A stretch of 64,000 nucleotides of DNA from an uncultured Muribaculaceae bacterium (GCA_934675575.1 CAKUQQ010000001.1:256874-320873); one strand, 5' to 3'. Shown: positions 17,982-28,394, counted from the first letter of the stretch. Notes: generated from the letters alone by a model not told the origin. Made by a program: numbers and translations.

Positions 17982-20900
17982 ATGAAGAAAAAGTATTTAT
18001 TGACGTTGTTGTCGTGTTGCCTACTGTCAGCGGCTGGCAATGCGCAGCAACAGCTTGCTTCCCAGCTATTGGGAATCAAGAATGTTGACACGTCTGTGAG
18101 CGAAGCACCTCCGCGCTTGGTTTCACCTTCGGAGACAACACCCACATTCACCGTGGTGAAACCAGACGGTGTGCTGGGCAAGCTTGCCGAGGGCAAGTTG
18201 AGTGAAGGGGCATTGCAGCGTGCCGCTGTGCGCAGCACAGCCCGAAAAGCGTCGGCAAATGCCAAGTTTGGCGACAACTATGCAGAGTTTGACTACGCTC
18301 TGAAAGACGGCACCAAGACGGCGCAAGCCATGGTGTCAATCAAGCCATTTAGTGCCGATTCTGCCTATGTCATCAACCTGTATGGGCTTCAAGACACTCT
18401 CCGCGCCGCCTATAATTTGACGGCAGGCACTATCAGCATTAAGCCAGGCAAGATTTACAACCATGCCACTTATGGCCCGGTGTGGGCGTGCTCAATCAAC
18501 GCCACTGGCAGCACTTTCAGCACCACCGACCCCATCGTGGGCAATTTGGCTGCCGACGGCACTGTCACCCTTAGCAGCTGGGCTGTGCTGGTGGTTAGCG
18601 GCAACTATCGAGGCTCTGCATTTGGCTCGTTCTCAAAAAGTGAGTTGAAACCCACCAATGCGAGCATAACCGAGGTGCTTAACAATTCGGGCACTGATTC
18701 CACCGTGGTTTTCCCTGCCTACATTGAGCAGACTGCCAAGAACGAAATCACGCTGATGAACTTCTCCAACAACGGTGCCGTGGTTAAGGCTCGTGTAAAT
18801 CCCGACAAAACGGTAGAGATTGCTCCACAGCGCATATTCTCAAACTCGGTTTATGGCGATTTCTTCTGCTATCCTACCGATTGGAAGGCCGGCAAGCTCT
18901 ACGTTAAGTCTATAACCGGTCAGGGCACCGATACCGACATGAAGTTTGGCAACTGGGGTGTAAGCAACCACAGCGACAAGACCCTGCTGACTCGCCGAGT
19001 GATGAGCACCACAATCACGTTCCCTAAAGGCACTGTCACATATCCGGCCAAGCCGGTGCTTAGCTGGACTGGCGACGGTAGCGAGTCAAATCCATTTGTT
19101 TTGAAAAACGTGGCACAGCTTCAGGATTTTGCTGAAGATGTGCGTTGCGGCAACAGCTACAAGGGCAAGTTCATTGCTCTTGGCGGCAATATCGACATGG
19201 GCACTCTGGTGCAAGGATTCAGCCCTGTGGGCGTGAATGAGGAGAAACCATTTGAGGGCACATTCGACGGCAAAGGCTTCACATTCAAAAATCTGTCGCT
19301 CTCTGTGGGCGAAGAAAACTACTTTGGCATCTTCGGCTATGCTGGTGCTAACAGTGTGATTAAAAACGTGGTTATCGACAGCTGCGGCATCAGAGCCTAT
19401 GGCACCAACGTGGGTCTGCTGGCAGGTTTCAGCCTTGGAAAAATCAGCGACATCAAGGTCGTTAATTCTGCACTTGTGGCCATTGGCTTAAACGCTGGCG
19501 GCATTGTGGGCGGATATGATGGCCCATCTATGACAAACACCACTTTCGACGGCGCCGTTACAGGCGTTGGCGCACATGGTGGCGTGGTTGGTCTGCTCAA
19601 AGGCAACTTGGACCACTCACAGTCGCACGGCACATTGAAGATGACAGGACGCATGTCCGACTACTATTGCGGCATGGGTGGTCTTGTGGGCATGACCCTG
19701 CCCAAGGGCGCACAGCGCGCAAACATCACTTATTGCTACAACGACGCAAGCATTACCGACGTGCCAGGCTATGGCTATGTTGGTGGCTTGGTGGGAAGTT
19801 TGCAGACAGGTACAATAGATTATTGCTATAACTTGGGCAACATCAGCTCCAAGGCAATATCCTACGATGGCACAGCCTCTTTGCCGCAAGGCTCTGTGGG
19901 TGGTCTTGTGGGCACAACCTATGGCGGCAACGTATTCAACAGCTATGCGTCTAACATAATTATCAACACACGCGAGTCAAACCGCGTGGGCGGCATCGTG
20001 GGCAATGTGATTGTGCCTGTTATAAAGACTGACGGCAATGGCAATGTGATTTCCACAGTGTTCCCGTCTTCGTTCAAAAACTGCTACACAAGTGGTCAGA
20101 CTCGTCTGCCTAAGCTTTATGACGCGCAAGGCATCTACGGTGTCACTTACAGTGATTCAATATTTACCAACTGCTACTACGACAAGCAAGTCGTGGGCAG
20201 TGAAAAGCCCAAGAAATGTGCAGTAGAAACGTCATTCCTCGCTTCTGGCAAACCTCTGCCAGGTTTTGAGGTTGACAAATGGGTGTTCGCCGAGGGCTTG
20301 TATCCGCGCATCAAGGGCATAGACGACACCAAGGAGGCTTGTCTGTCAGCTTCTACGCTGACTCTGGGTGCTGGCGAAACCGTGCTTAAGGTTAAGCATG
20401 ACTTCAAGGTTTCCACAGCCAATGGCATTACATGGAAGCTTTACGACAGCTCCTCGCAAAAATTCGTTGATGAAACCACAGGCCTCATTCTCAGTGGCGA
20501 TTCTGTTAAGCTCAAAGATATTAACTCAGCCGAGGTGATTGTGGCACTCGCTCCATCGGGCATGCCTTACAAGATGTATGGACTTGAAACAGTCAATCCG
20601 TCTGGTTTCCTTGGTTCTGGAACAGAAGCTGACCCATATTTGATTCAAGATGTCAACGACCTCATGACGCTCGATAAGGGTGTTACGTCTAACGGTCAGA
20701 ACTTCAAGGGCGACTTCTTTAAGCAGACCAACGACATCGACCTCAAAGACGCTGCCGGTTTCACAGGAATTGGCAATGTCAACAACGCCAAGATTGTGTT
20801 TGGCGGCACTTACGATGGTCAGGGTCATGCAATTCACAACATGAAACTTGGCTCCATTGCTGCCGATGCCAACAATAAGCCGACCACAAAGGGTTCTTCT

Positions 20901-23900
20901 CAAAACATAGGCTTGTTTGGCTATACCAGCGCCGACGCCACAATCAAGAATGTGGTGATTGCTGCCGACTGCGAGGTCATTGGTTACTCAAACGTGGGTT
21001 CTGTTGTGGGTCACTCTGCCGGCAAGATAGAAAACTGCCGCAACTATGGCAATGTGACGGCAATCAGCTCCTATGCTGGTGGTATCACGGGCTATGTTGA
21101 GGCCACTGGTAGTGTGGTTAGCTGTTACAATTCTGGAAATGTGGCATCTTGTGGCACTTATGCTGCCGGTATAGCAGCCTATTCCAAGGGCAAAATCACA
21201 TATTGCCAAAACGATGGCGATGTGAGAGCCGACTCTGTGACACAATATGCCACTTCGCCTATGCCAAACAATGCTGCCGGCATTGTGGGCTTCCTCTCTG
21301 GAGCCACTACCGTGAGCCACAACATCAATTCTGGCAACGTGTATGCCAAGAACAACGTGGGTGGCATATCTTCTATGCTGGCAAGCATGGGCACAGACTT
21401 TGAGGGCAACATCAACTATGGTATTGTAACTTACGAAAAATATTCAGAGCTAACTCGCGGTGCCGTTATAGCCAAAAACCTCAATTCCAAGTCAACGGTC
21501 AAGAATAACTACTACGACAGCCAACTTGGCTACTATGGTGGTGCTGCAACGGCAATCGTCAAGGGCATTAACGGTGTGACCACCAAGGAACTCACCTCTG
21601 GCAAGGCTCTTGAAGGACTTGACTCCACGGCCTATGACTTTGAGACTGGCAAATACCCGGTGCTGAAGCCGTTTAAAGACGAGGCCGCTGCCAAGGCAAA
21701 CCGCTCTATGGTGGTTACGTTTGCCGACGGCAACACTGCCGACGATGTGTTTGCCCCAGCAACACTTGCCAGTGGCGACAAATTGCTGGTGTGGACTTTG
21801 AAACAAGGCTCTAAATTCACTGTCGGCGACGGCACGTTGAGTGTGAATATTGGCGAAGGTGCAGCGAGCGTGCGCGACACTCTTGTGGCCACCGTTGGAG
21901 GCTACAGCAAGGTGATAGGCTTGCGCGCAATGCCTAACCTGTTTAGCGGTGCCGGAACTGCTGCCGACCCATATCAAATCAAGACGGTTGCCGACATGGC
22001 AAAACTTGCCGATGTGACCAATAATGAGCACTTCACATTCTCTGGACGTTACTTCAAGGTTCTCAACGACATCGACTTTGCCGATGTTGATTACGCTCCG
22101 GTAGCCATTGGTGCCAACAAGTTTGACGCCGATTTCAACGGTGGCGGCAATAAGTTCACCAATGTGAAATATAGCACTGACAAGACTGCTGACACCTATA
22201 TTGGCCTGTTTGGCAATGTGGGGCAGCATGGACGTCTTCATGATTTGACACTCGTAAGTGGCAGCATTACGGCTTACAGCAGCTCGGCGGGTTTTGCCGG
22301 ACGCGTTTTTGGCCAGATTGAGAATTGTGTTAACAATGCCACAATCAGCACATACAAGAACACGGCTGCTGCCGGTATCGCAGTTTATCTTGCCTATGGA
22401 GGTTCGATTAAGAATTGCCAGAATCACGGTCACATTGCAAGTGTTAGCTCTGGTAGCGTTGGTATTGTGTATGAAACAGAAACCAACACTTTAGTCGAAA
22501 ACTGTGTCAACACAGCCGACATAGTGGTTGAGTCTAAAAACACCAATGCCGGTATCGTGGGAAGCAACGGCGGTACTATTAAGGATTGTGTCAACAAAGG
22601 CAAGATTGGTGGTTCGGCAAGCCTTGCCGGCATCGCCGTACACTCGGTTGGCGGTGACTCCATTATCAACTGTGTCAACGAGGGCGACATCACCGGCACA
22701 TCGGGCACGATGGGCGGTATCGTGGCACTCAAAGACAAAAATAACGCTGTTACTGTCATCAAGGGCTGCCACAACATTGGTAAAATCACTGGTGCTGCCA
22801 ACATTGCCGGCATTATCGGTAGTGCCACACCAGGCCTTATGATTACCGACTGCTACAATACTGGCGACATCTCTGGCACTGGCACAGCCGTGGGCGGTTT
22901 CATGGGAGCTTGTAGCACTATTGCCGACAAGACTGTTGTCACCACAGTCACCAGCAGCTACAACACTGGTAACGTGAGCAGCAAGAAATCGACAATTGGT
23001 GGTTTTGTGGGTGATATGAATGAAACTGCGGCTGTGTTTGCTGACTGCTACAACACTGGTGACGTTACCGTAACAGGCAACTACGTGGGCGGTTTTGCCG
23101 GCGAATGGAGCGGAACGGCTTATCGTTGCTACAATGCTGGTAACGTGAAGGCCAACGGATATGGCATTGGTGGCTTCTCAGGCATAGCCCCTGGCGAAAT
23201 CCATGAGTGCTTCAATGTGGGTGATGTGACAAGCACCGGTTCTTCTTCAAGCTCGCTTGCAAATGCCGGCGGACTTTGGGGATATGGCTATTCTCGCATC
23301 TACGACAGCTACAATATGGGCACAGTGACCGCCAAGGCACTTGCCGGCGGCATCAACGGCCGCACTTATGGTGGAGCTGTGATTGACAACACTTACAACG
23401 CAGGAAAGGTGGTAGTGACCGACAAGACGGTGGTTTCTAACATCACCGACCTCTATAAGGATCAAATGGAGCTTGAAAATTGCTACTACGACTCTTGGGT
23501 TAACCCCGATGTCAAGTCGAGCACCGATGAGCGCGCCACAGCACTTAGCACACGCGGTCTTGCCCTGACGTCAATCAACGACAGCACATTCCGTGTGGTT
23601 GCTGGCATGTATCCCACACTCAAGTGCTTTGCCGACAATGAGCTTGCCAACTGGTTTGCCGCCATTCCGGTTCTTGCCGAAGGCGACACCTACGACAACG
23701 TGAGCAAGCAGTTTGTGGTCGGCACACCGGAGGGTACGGAGTGGACATCGTCTGACAACATCACCATCAAAGACGGTGTGGTTAGCTCCACAGCCATTGG
23801 TGAGGCTTGGCTGACCAAGAAACTTGGCGACCGCACAAAGACTTATAACTTCACGGTTACTAAGGTTTCTGGCATAGAAGATGCTTATGCTTCGGCACAA

Positions 23901-24035
23901 ATCATCAAGTCGGAGTATTATTCAATCAGTGGCGTTGCACTCGGTGAGGCGCGTCCATCTACAGCCGGCATCTATGTGGTGAAGCTCACTTACGACAATG
24001 GCACCACAGTGTCAAAGAAAATTGTCATAAAGTAA
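17982..24035 (+). CDS. Giant GLUG-repeat secreted adhesin-like protein with T9SS-type C-terminus
   Basis: 2017 residues. Signal peptide 1-21 (ends GNAQ). The N-terminal region to about residue 360 is of unknown fold. Three blocks of GLUG-type repeats follow, each starting with a G-(S/T)-G-x-E/A-x-(N/D)-P motif (about 363, 873, 1320). Each block contains many copies of a ~25-residue unit of the form N-CYN-x-G-x-(I/V)-(T/S)-x.....GG(I/F)(V/A)G. GLUG repeats form beta-solenoids in surface and secreted proteins, including IgA-protease-type adhesins. The last 55 residues (SEYYSISG....AGIYVVKL....SKKIVIK) match the type A sorting signal that sends proteins to the surface through T9SS. No enzyme domain is visible. 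Confidence 0.87.
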   Translation: MKKKYLLTLLSCCLLSAAGNAQQQLASQLLGIKNVDTSVSEAPPRLVSPSETTPTFTVVKPDGVLGKLAEGKLSEGALQRAAVRSTARKASANAKFGDNYAEFDYALKDGTKTAQAMVSIKPFSADSAYVINLYGLQDTLRAAYNLTAGTISIKPGKIYNHATYGPVWACSINATGSTFSTTDPIVGNLAADGTVTLSSWAVLVVSGNYRGSAFGSFSKSELKPTNASITEVLNNSGTDSTVVFPAYIEQTAKNEITLMNFSNNGAVVKARVNPDKTVEIAPQRIFSNSVYGDFFCYPTDWKAGKLYVKSITGQGTDTDMKFGNWGVSNHSDKTLLTRRVMSTTITFPKGTVTYPAKPVLSWTGDGSESNPFVLKNVAQLQDFAEDVRCGNSYKGKFIALGGNIDMGTLVQGFSPVGVNEEKPFEGTFDGKGFTFKNLSLSVGEENYFGIFGYAGANSVIKNVVIDSCGIRAYGTNVGLLAGFSLGKISDIKVVNSALVAIGLNAGGIVGGYDGPSMTNTTFDGAVTGVGAHGGVVGLLKGNLDHSQSHGTLKMTGRMSDYYCGMGGLVGMTLPKGAQRANITYCYNDASITDVPGYGYVGGLVGSLQTGTIDYCYNLGNISSKAISYDGTASLPQGSVGGLVGTTYGGNVFNSYASNIIINTRESNRVGGIVGNVIVPVIKTDGNGNVISTVFPSSFKNCYTSGQTRLPKLYDAQGIYGVTYSDSIFTNCYYDKQVVGSEKPKKCAVETSFLASGKPLPGFEVDKWVFAEGLYPRIKGIDDTKEACLSASTLTLGAGETVLKVKHDFKVSTANGITWKLYDSSSQKFVDETTGLILSGDSVKLKDINSAEVIVALAPSGMPYKMYGLETVNPSGFLGSGTEADPYLIQDVNDLMTLDKGVTSNGQNFKGDFFKQTNDIDLKDAAGFTGIGNVNNAKIVFGGTYDGQGHAIHNMKLGSIAADANNKPTTKGSSQNIGLFGYTSADATIKNVVIAADCEVIGYSNVGSVVGHSAGKIENCRNYGNVTAISSYAGGITGYVEATGSVVSCYNSGNVASCGTYAAGIAAYSKGKITYCQNDGDVRADSVTQYATSPMPNNAAGIVGFLSGATTVSHNINSGNVYAKNNVGGISSMLASMGTDFEGNINYGIVTYEKYSELTRGAVIAKNLNSKSTVKNNYYDSQLGYYGGAATAIVKGINGVTTKELTSGKALEGLDSTAYDFETGKYPVLKPFKDEAAAKANRSMVVTFADGNTADDVFAPATLASGDKLLVWTLKQGSKFTVGDGTLSVNIGEGAASVRDTLVATVGGYSKVIGLRAMPNLFSGAGTAADPYQIKTVADMAKLADVTNNEHFTFSGRYFKVLNDIDFADVDYAPVAIGANKFDADFNGGGNKFTNVKYSTDKTADTYIGLFGNVGQHGRLHDLTLVSGSITAYSSSAGFAGRVFGQIENCVNNATISTYKNTAAAGIAVYLAYGGSIKNCQNHGHIASVSSGSVGIVYETETNTLVENCVNTADIVVESKNTNAGIVGSNGGTIKDCVNKGKIGGSASLAGIAVHSVGGDSIINCVNEGDITGTSGTMGGIVALKDKNNAVTVIKGCHNIGKITGAANIAGIIGSATPGLMITDCYNTGDISGTGTAVGGFMGACSTIADKTVVTTVTSSYNTGNVSSKKSTIGGFVGDMNETAAVFADCYNTGDVTVTGNYVGGFAGEWSGTAYRCYNAGNVKANGYGIGGFSGIAPGEIHECFNVGDVTSTGSSSSSLANAGGLWGYGYSRIYDSYNMGTVTAKALAGGINGRTYGGAVIDNTYNAGKVVVTDKTVVSNITDLYKDQMELENCYYDSWVNPDVKSSTDERATALSTRGLALTSINDSTFRVVAGMYPTLKCFADNELANWFAAIPVLAEGDTYDNVSKQFVVGTPEGTEWTSSDNITIKDGVVSSTAIGEAWLTKKLGDRTKTYNFTVTKVSGIEDAYASAQIIKSEYYSISGVALGEARPSTAGIYVVKLTYDNGTTVSKKIVIK

Positions 24036-24083
24036 AAAACGGCGCATGAGGGCGTTTAGCCCCCAGCGACCATAAATTTTATA

Positions 24084-24120
24084 GGGCGCAACGGAGTTTT
24101 CTCCGCTGCGCCCTGCTTTT
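24084..24120 (+). terminator. Terminator after the GLUG protein
   Basis: GGGCGCAACGGAG (24084-24096) pairs with CTCCGCTGCGCCC (24101-24113) around a TTTT loop with one mismatch, followed by TGCTTTT. Confidence 0.88.
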
Positions 24121-24137
24121 GTGCTTGTGTTGTCCGT

Positions 24138-24758
24138 TCACCGCATGAGCAGGGTGGCTGCATTGCGTCTCACCAGGACTTTTGCATCATCGGGACTAAT
24201 GCAAAGTGTGGCGGCTATGGTGGCAATCACATCGTCAATGCTTTGTGGGCTGTCGTCGGTTTCCGCAAGTATTTTGTCGGTGGGCACTGCCTTGAGTGTG
24301 TCGAGGTTGAATTGTGTGCCAAAAGAGAAATAAAATTCGGCGTCAATCAGTTTGTGTGCCACATTTGGGTTGCCTCTCATGCCGTGAATTACCCACGGCA
24401 CGCTTTTTTGCGACTCGTTCCACAACTTCAGCACCTCTTGCGAAGTGCGCACCATGTGCACAATTAGAGGCTTGCCCACGTGCTCGGCAATGGCTATGTG
24501 TTGCAGAAACAAATCAGTCTGGGTGTTTAGTGGAGCTCCACGCCTTGAGTCAAGCCCGGTTTCTCCTATCGCAGCCACTTGTGGGTGCGAGGCTATGCTT
24601 TTTAGGCTCTCTACCTCCGTGGTGAGGCTGGTGGCAGCGTGCCAGGGGTGAATGCCCACGGCATACAGCTTGCCCTCACTGGGCGCAAATTCGCTTGGCT
24701 CAACGCATATCAGGGCGTTGGGCGCATCATGATTGTGGGTGTGAATGTCAATAATCAT
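24138..24758 (-). CDS. TatD-family metal-dependent hydrolase
   Basis: 206 residues, shorter than E. coli TatD (260). The N-terminal HTHNHD metal site, GIHPWH, GETGLD and VHMVR motifs, and the C-terminal ILAETDDSP motif, place it in the TatD/DNase subfamily of amidohydrolase TIM barrels. Members are 3'-5' exonucleases or other phosphoesterases using divalent metals in the cytoplasm. The compact length and GxHPWH are usual for Bacteroidetes. It overlaps yidD by 4 bp and is last in the long operon. Confidence 0.88.
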   Translation of the reverse strand: MIIDIHTHNHDAPNALICVEPSEFAPSEGKLYAVGIHPWHAATSLTTEVESLKSIASHPQVAAIGETGLDSRRGAPLNTQTDLFLQHIAIAEHVGKPLIVHMVRTSQEVLKLWNESQKSVPWVIHGMRGNPNVAHKLIDAEFYFSFGTQFNLDTLKAVPTDKILAETDDSPQSIDDVIATIAATLCISPDDAKVLVRRNAATLLMR

Positions 24759-24997
24759 GGCACGGGGTCATATCCGCTTCCGCCCCACGGATTGCATCGC
24801 AAGATGCGCTTTATGGCGAGCCATGTGCCCTTAATGGGACCATGTTTTTTAATGGCTTCTATGGCATATTGGCTGCACGTGGGCGTGTAGCGGCACGCTG
24901 GTGGCAGCAGCGGAGAGATGAATTTCTGATAAAATCTTATTGGTAATATCAGCGTCCACCCCACAAAATGCAATGTTTGGGCAACGAAGTCTCTCAT
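24755..24997 (-). CDS. yidD: Membrane protein insertion efficiency factor YidD
   Basis: 80 residues. The family pattern is complete: [14 protein letters not shown], the cysteine-containing [11 protein letters not shown], and [13 protein letters not shown] at the C-terminus. YidD is an amphipathic inner-membrane-associated protein that helps YidC-dependent insertion. It lies 5 bp after rnpA, a classical rnpA-yidD pairing, and overlaps the TatD gene. Confidence 0.97.
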   Translation of the reverse strand: MRDFVAQTLHFVGWTLILPIRFYQKFISPLLPPACRYTPTCSQYAIEAIKKHGPIKGTWLAIKRILRCNPWGGSGYDPVP

Positions 24998-25002
24998 TTT
25001 CT

Positions 25003-25398
25003 TTATGGTTTACTCTCGATTGACGCGCTGATTTTGACAAGAATTTCTTTCATTTTGCTTTCAATCACGGAATAGTCGGTCTCACTTTTCGACAAGTAGG
25101 TGAAAGCAATGTCCACGTTTTTGCCTTGGGTTTCGAGTGTGGTGTAGAGCAGGTCGCGGTTCAGACGATAGCTTTCCCTCACGCGTCGGCGCATGAGCAC
25201 ACGCCCCACGGCGGTGTGTATTTTTTTCTTGGGTATGCTTATCATAAACTGAGCCGCCTTGGCACGCTCGCTGTCGCCGGCTATGCGAAACACGGCGCGC
25301 AGTGGGTAGGCAATCACTGAGTCGCCCTTGGCAAAAAGTGTGTTGATTGCCGTGCGGCTGCAAAGTTTTTCGCTTTTATGTAGTTTCAGTTGATGCAT
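25003..25398 (-). CDS. rnpA: Ribonuclease P protein component
   Basis: 131 residues. The conserved RNP basic helix is present in the form [19 protein letters not shown], preceded by [11 protein letters not shown]. It binds RNase P RNA and the 5' leader of pre-tRNA to assist maturation. Here it is linked to hemD upstream and yidD downstream rather than to rpmH/dnaA, as seen in other Bacteroidetes. Confidence 0.95.
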   Translation of the reverse strand: MHQLKLHKSEKLCSRTAINTLFAKGDSVIAYPLRAVFRIAGDSERAKAAQFMISIPKKKIHTAVGRVLMRRRVRESYRLNRDLLYTTLETQGKNVDIAFTYLSKSETDYSVIESKMKEILVKISASIESKP

Positions 25399-25484
25399 AA
25401 GCTTACAATACCGCTAAGTTAATAAAAAATCGGAGTAACAGCGTGGCGGTCACTCCGGTTTGTGTTGCAAAATGAGTATTTTGT

Positions 25485-26225
25485 TTATTCTTGATGTTCT
25501 TTAAGCCACTGGTCGATTGCTGCAGCCATCGATGGCACAGCTGGTGAAGTGGTGAGGTCGAGACGCAGACCGGAGTTCTTGATTTCGTCGAGAGTCTTCG
25601 GACCCATACCGCCAATCACGATGTCGCCTTGCTTGAATTTCGGGAAATTCTTCAGCATCGACTTCACACCTGTGGGGGTGAAGAATATGAGCATATCGTA
25701 GTCAAATGGCTCGTCTGGGGCAAAGTCATTGCTCACAGTGCGATACATAATAGCCTTTGTGTAGTTGATGTGGTTCTCGTCGAGTTTTGAAGCCTTGCTG
25801 TCGTGTACATTCGACATGGGGTAGAGGTATTTCTCTTTGTTGTGCTTCACTATGGCAGGAATCAAATCTTCTATTTTTCCTGTTTCGCTGAAGAAAATCT
25901 TGCGTTTGCGATACACGATGTATTTTTGCAGATAGTGTGCAACTGTCTCGCTGACACAAAAATATTTCATCGTGTCGGGCACTTCAAAGCGCAACTCCTT
26001 GCAGAGTCTGAAATAGTGGTCTATTGCTGTTCTTGCTGTGAAGATAACTGAAGTGTGGTCGCTGATAGACACTTTGTTTTGACGGAACTCTTTTGATGAT
26101 AGTCCCTCGACTTTAAAAAAAGGGCGAAACACTATGGTAACACCATATTTCTTCTCGATGTCGTAGTATGGAGATTTTTCTGAGGACGGCTTAGGTTGTG
26201 AAACCAGAATTTTTTTAATCTGCAC
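25485..26225 (-). CDS. hemD: Uroporphyrinogen-III synthase
   Basis: 246 residues, the family length. Two-lobed HemD pattern: N-terminal KILVSQPKP, SVIFTARTAI, FCVSETVAHYL, then FFTPTGVKSM and GPKTLDEIKNSG in the second lobe. It cyclises hydroxymethylbilane to uroporphyrinogen III for heme, siroheme or corrinoid synthesis, in the cytoplasm. Sequence divergence is high in this family, so the assignment relies on the motif order and on the neighbouring DUF4271 gene, which often accompanies hemD in Bacteroidetes. Confidence 0.9.
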   Translation of the reverse strand: MQIKKILVSQPKPSSEKSPYYDIEKKYGVTIVFRPFFKVEGLSSKEFRQNKVSISDHTSVIFTARTAIDHYFRLCKELRFEVPDTMKYFCVSETVAHYLQKYIVYRKRKIFFSETGKIEDLIPAIVKHNKEKYLYPMSNVHDSKASKLDENHINYTKAIMYRTVSNDFAPDEPFDYDMLIFFTPTGVKSMLKNFPKFKQGDIVIGGMGPKTLDEIKNSGLRLDLTTSPAVPSMAAAIDQWLKEHQE

Positions 26226-26242
26226 TGTTAACTCTTAGGTTT

Positions 26243-27139
26243 TTACGATTGTAAAAAGAAACAAATATTCGTTGCGCCCAAATATACCAAAATTGGGGGT
26301 ACAATTTCAACGCTGCAAAGGTACAAAATAAAAAAGAGAATTGAGGATAAATCGTTGAAAAAAATTCTAAACCCTTTGTAGATAAATGCTACTCTTGCAG
26401 CGGCATAGAGGGCTAATGCCACAATCAAAAGTGGCTGTATCAGCGAGTGGTAAACGAGCATCATCACCGTCACAGGAAACAGCAGCAAGCCCAGCAGCGA
26501 CTGTGTGGCCTTGAAGCCGTCGAGCCAGATGTGGCTTTGCATTTTGTTGCCGAAAATATAGCCTAAAAGCCAGTAGAGTGAGAGTTGCAGCGCATAAAAC
26601 AGCAGTGCCACGGCACTGAAGCAACCTATGTGGGCAAACACATTGGCATGGAGCGAGGCGCGGAGTGACGGCTCGTTGTGGTTTATGCCGAAAAACAGCA
26701 TAAAACCCTCCATTATGCAGGTGTTTATAATCAGTGCTGTCAAAATCTGCGTTTCGGTCACTGTGTGGTCGTCAAACAGGTTTTCGCGCATTTTCACTGA
26801 GAAAATGTTGTGGGCGAAGTTTTCTATATACTTGTAGCCTGTGCGATAGGTGACGATTATCAAAAACAGTCCGGCAAGCAGCATGCTCATGGCTCCTGTG
26901 TCGTGGAGCGGTGAGTTGCCGTAGGGTTTGGCGCGGTCGGCCATGGGAATTTCCATCACCGGTTGTTGGCTGATGTGGGCGTATGTGGAGTCGTTTCCCT
27001 TGATAGTGGGCAGACCTTGCGGAAAGCGCGGCTTATAGGCTGCTGCATGCTGCTGCACTGTGGCACTGTCGGTGGTGACGGTGTCGGTTGGCTGTGCCGT
27101 GGTGTGAGTGGCTTTTGTGTGTAGCGTTGCTTTGGGCAT
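26243..27139 (-). CDS. DUF4271 integral membrane protein
   Basis: 298 residues from the ATG at 27139 (a TTG two codons upstream is possible). The first 80 residues are Thr/Gln-rich and probably disordered; the rest has about 6 or 7 hydrophobic helices. The layout fits the Bacteroidetes-specific DUF4271 family, whose function is unknown, commonly encoded beside hemD. It starts 2 bp after the LOG gene stop, so translation is probably coupled. Confidence 0.8.
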   Translation of the reverse strand: MPKATLHTKATHTTAQPTDTVTTDSATVQQHAAAYKPRFPQGLPTIKGNDSTYAHISQQPVMEIPMADRAKPYGNSPLHDTGAMSMLLAGLFLIIVTYRTGYKYIENFAHNIFSVKMRENLFDDHTVTETQILTALIINTCIMEGFMLFFGINHNEPSLRASLHANVFAHIGCFSAVALLFYALQLSLYWLLGYIFGNKMQSHIWLDGFKATQSLLGLLLFPVTVMMLVYHSLIQPLLIVALALYAAARVAFIYKGFRIFFNDLSSILFFILYLCSVEIVPPILVYLGATNICFFLQS

Positions 27140-27141
27140 GG

Positions 27142-27726
27142 TCAATATTTTGATTCGGCATGTGTCACGCCATGTTCAAATTCTTCTTCAATGGCCGCTA
27201 TTGCCTCTTGTGGCGTTTTTGCCACAGTGAGCAGTTTGGCATGCGAGGGTTTCATGAAGCCCTCGTCAATGCTGCGCTTAATCATGTCCACAATGGGGTC
27301 ATAGTAGCCGCTGGTGTTGAGCAGCACGATTGGTTTTGACATAATGTTGAGCTGGCGCCAAGTAAAGGCTTCAAAAAGCTCTTCCCATGTGCCGCAGCCG
27401 CCTGGCAGAGCCACTATGGCGTTGGCAAGGTCGGCCATCTTCTCTTTGCGTTGGTGCATGTCGGCGGTAGCGATAGTCGATGTGAGCCGCTCGTAATTCC
27501 ATTTGTTGTCAATCATGAATTGCGGAATCACGCCTATGGCTTCGCCTCCGTTGTCGAGCACACCGTCGCTCACGGCGCGCATCAGTCCGTCGCGCCCGGC
27601 ACCGTTGACGCAAGCCCAGTCTTTTTGGGCAATCAGCTGCCCAAGCAGATAGGCATCGGCGGCAAATGTCTTGGCTATTTTGCTGCTCGATGCACCGAAA
27701 ACCAATATTTTAGTGCTTGATTTCAT
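27142..27726 (-). CDS. LOG-family protein (cytokinin riboside 5'-monophosphate phosphoribohydrolase-like)
   Basis: 194 residues from the ATG at 27726 (MKSSTK). Rossmann-like fold with VFGASSS, GAGRDGLMRAV, the PGGCGTWEE catalytic motif (PGGxGTxxE) and QLNIMSKPIVLLN. Family members cleave the N-glycosidic bond of AMP or cytokinin monophosphates to release the base and ribose 5-phosphate. The bacterial physiological substrate is uncertain. The in-frame ATG at 27759 would add a Cys-rich stretch that the family lacks. Confidence 0.9.
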   Translation of the reverse strand: MKSSTKILVFGASSSKIAKTFAADAYLLGQLIAQKDWACVNGAGRDGLMRAVSDGVLDNGGEAIGVIPQFMIDNKWNYERLTSTIATADMHQRKEKMADLANAIVALPGGCGTWEELFEAFTWRQLNIMSKPIVLLNTSGYYDPIVDMIKRSIDEGFMKPSHAKLLTVAKTPQEAIAAIEEEFEHGVTHAESKY

Positions 27727-27762
27727 TTTGTAGGTGCAAAGGTAGCAATTATTACACAAATC

Positions 27763-28308
27763 TCATTTTAGAAGTGTGCTCATAATCTCGTTCCAGTTGG
27801 TCAAGTCTTGAATTGAGCCGAGAAAAGTGTCGTTTGGCTTGAATGCGGCGGAGTCGTTGAGTGTGTAGGTGTGCGCAGGCATTTCTATGCACAACTTTGC
27901 ATTGCCCCAGCTGTCGTCTTTGCTATATCGTGAGCCAAGCTGCCTGAAATAGCTGCCTTGCAGATAATACACGCGAGTGCCGTCGTTGGCCAGATAGAGC
28001 TTGTCTATTTGGGTGTCGCGCAGGTGTTGGGCGCATTGCAGCAGCACACGCATCACGTCCACGCGATTGAAGTCGTGGTCGTCGTCGGGCTTTTTCACGT
28101 TGAACACGGCATCGTGGCTAAACCATGGGCGTGTCACCTCAATGTTGATGCCTGCATTTTGTGGGTCGAGTGCCACAAGTTGCTCTTTGCCTATCACGAT
28201 TTCACCGCGGTTGCAGATGTTGACAATCATCACGGCAAGCACGGTGGCAAGCAGCACGGCTGCTATTGCAGCATAGGCTTTGGGGCTGATTTTTCTGAAA
28301 TCAATCAT
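27763..28308 (-). CDS. Single-pass membrane protein of unknown function
   Basis: 181 residues. A short cytoplasmic N-terminus is followed by a helix at about 12-32 and then a periplasmic domain of about 145 residues with mixed alpha/beta pattern (DAVFNVKKPDDDHDFNRVDVMRVLL; DKLYLANDGTRVYYLQGSYFRQLG). I do not recognise a family. The gene sits between a LOG gene and the coiled-coil protein on the same strand, 36 and 86 bp apart, so it is probably cotranscribed. Confidence 0.7.
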   Translation of the reverse strand: MIDFRKISPKAYAAIAAVLLATVLAVMIVNICNRGEIVIGKEQLVALDPQNAGINIEVTRPWFSHDAVFNVKKPDDDHDFNRVDVMRVLLQCAQHLRDTQIDKLYLANDGTRVYYLQGSYFRQLGSRYSKDDSWGNAKLCIEMPAHTYTLNDSAAFKPNDTFLGSIQDLTNWNEIMSTLLK

Positions 28309-28394
28309 AGCGGTAGTGGAGAATTATTGGTTCTTACATATAGTTGATTTCTCTGTTAGACCGCCGCTGGTGCCTTGTGGTTTAACTACGCTGC

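Noticed and set aside
21492..22433. 313-codon minus-strand ORF
   Set aside because: Antisense to the GLUG repeats, which keep the opposite strand open; no start signals.
19400..23500. Regularly spaced short repeats, at first CRISPR-like
   Set aside because: They are degenerate protein-coding GLUG repeats in one open frame, not identical direct repeats with spacers.
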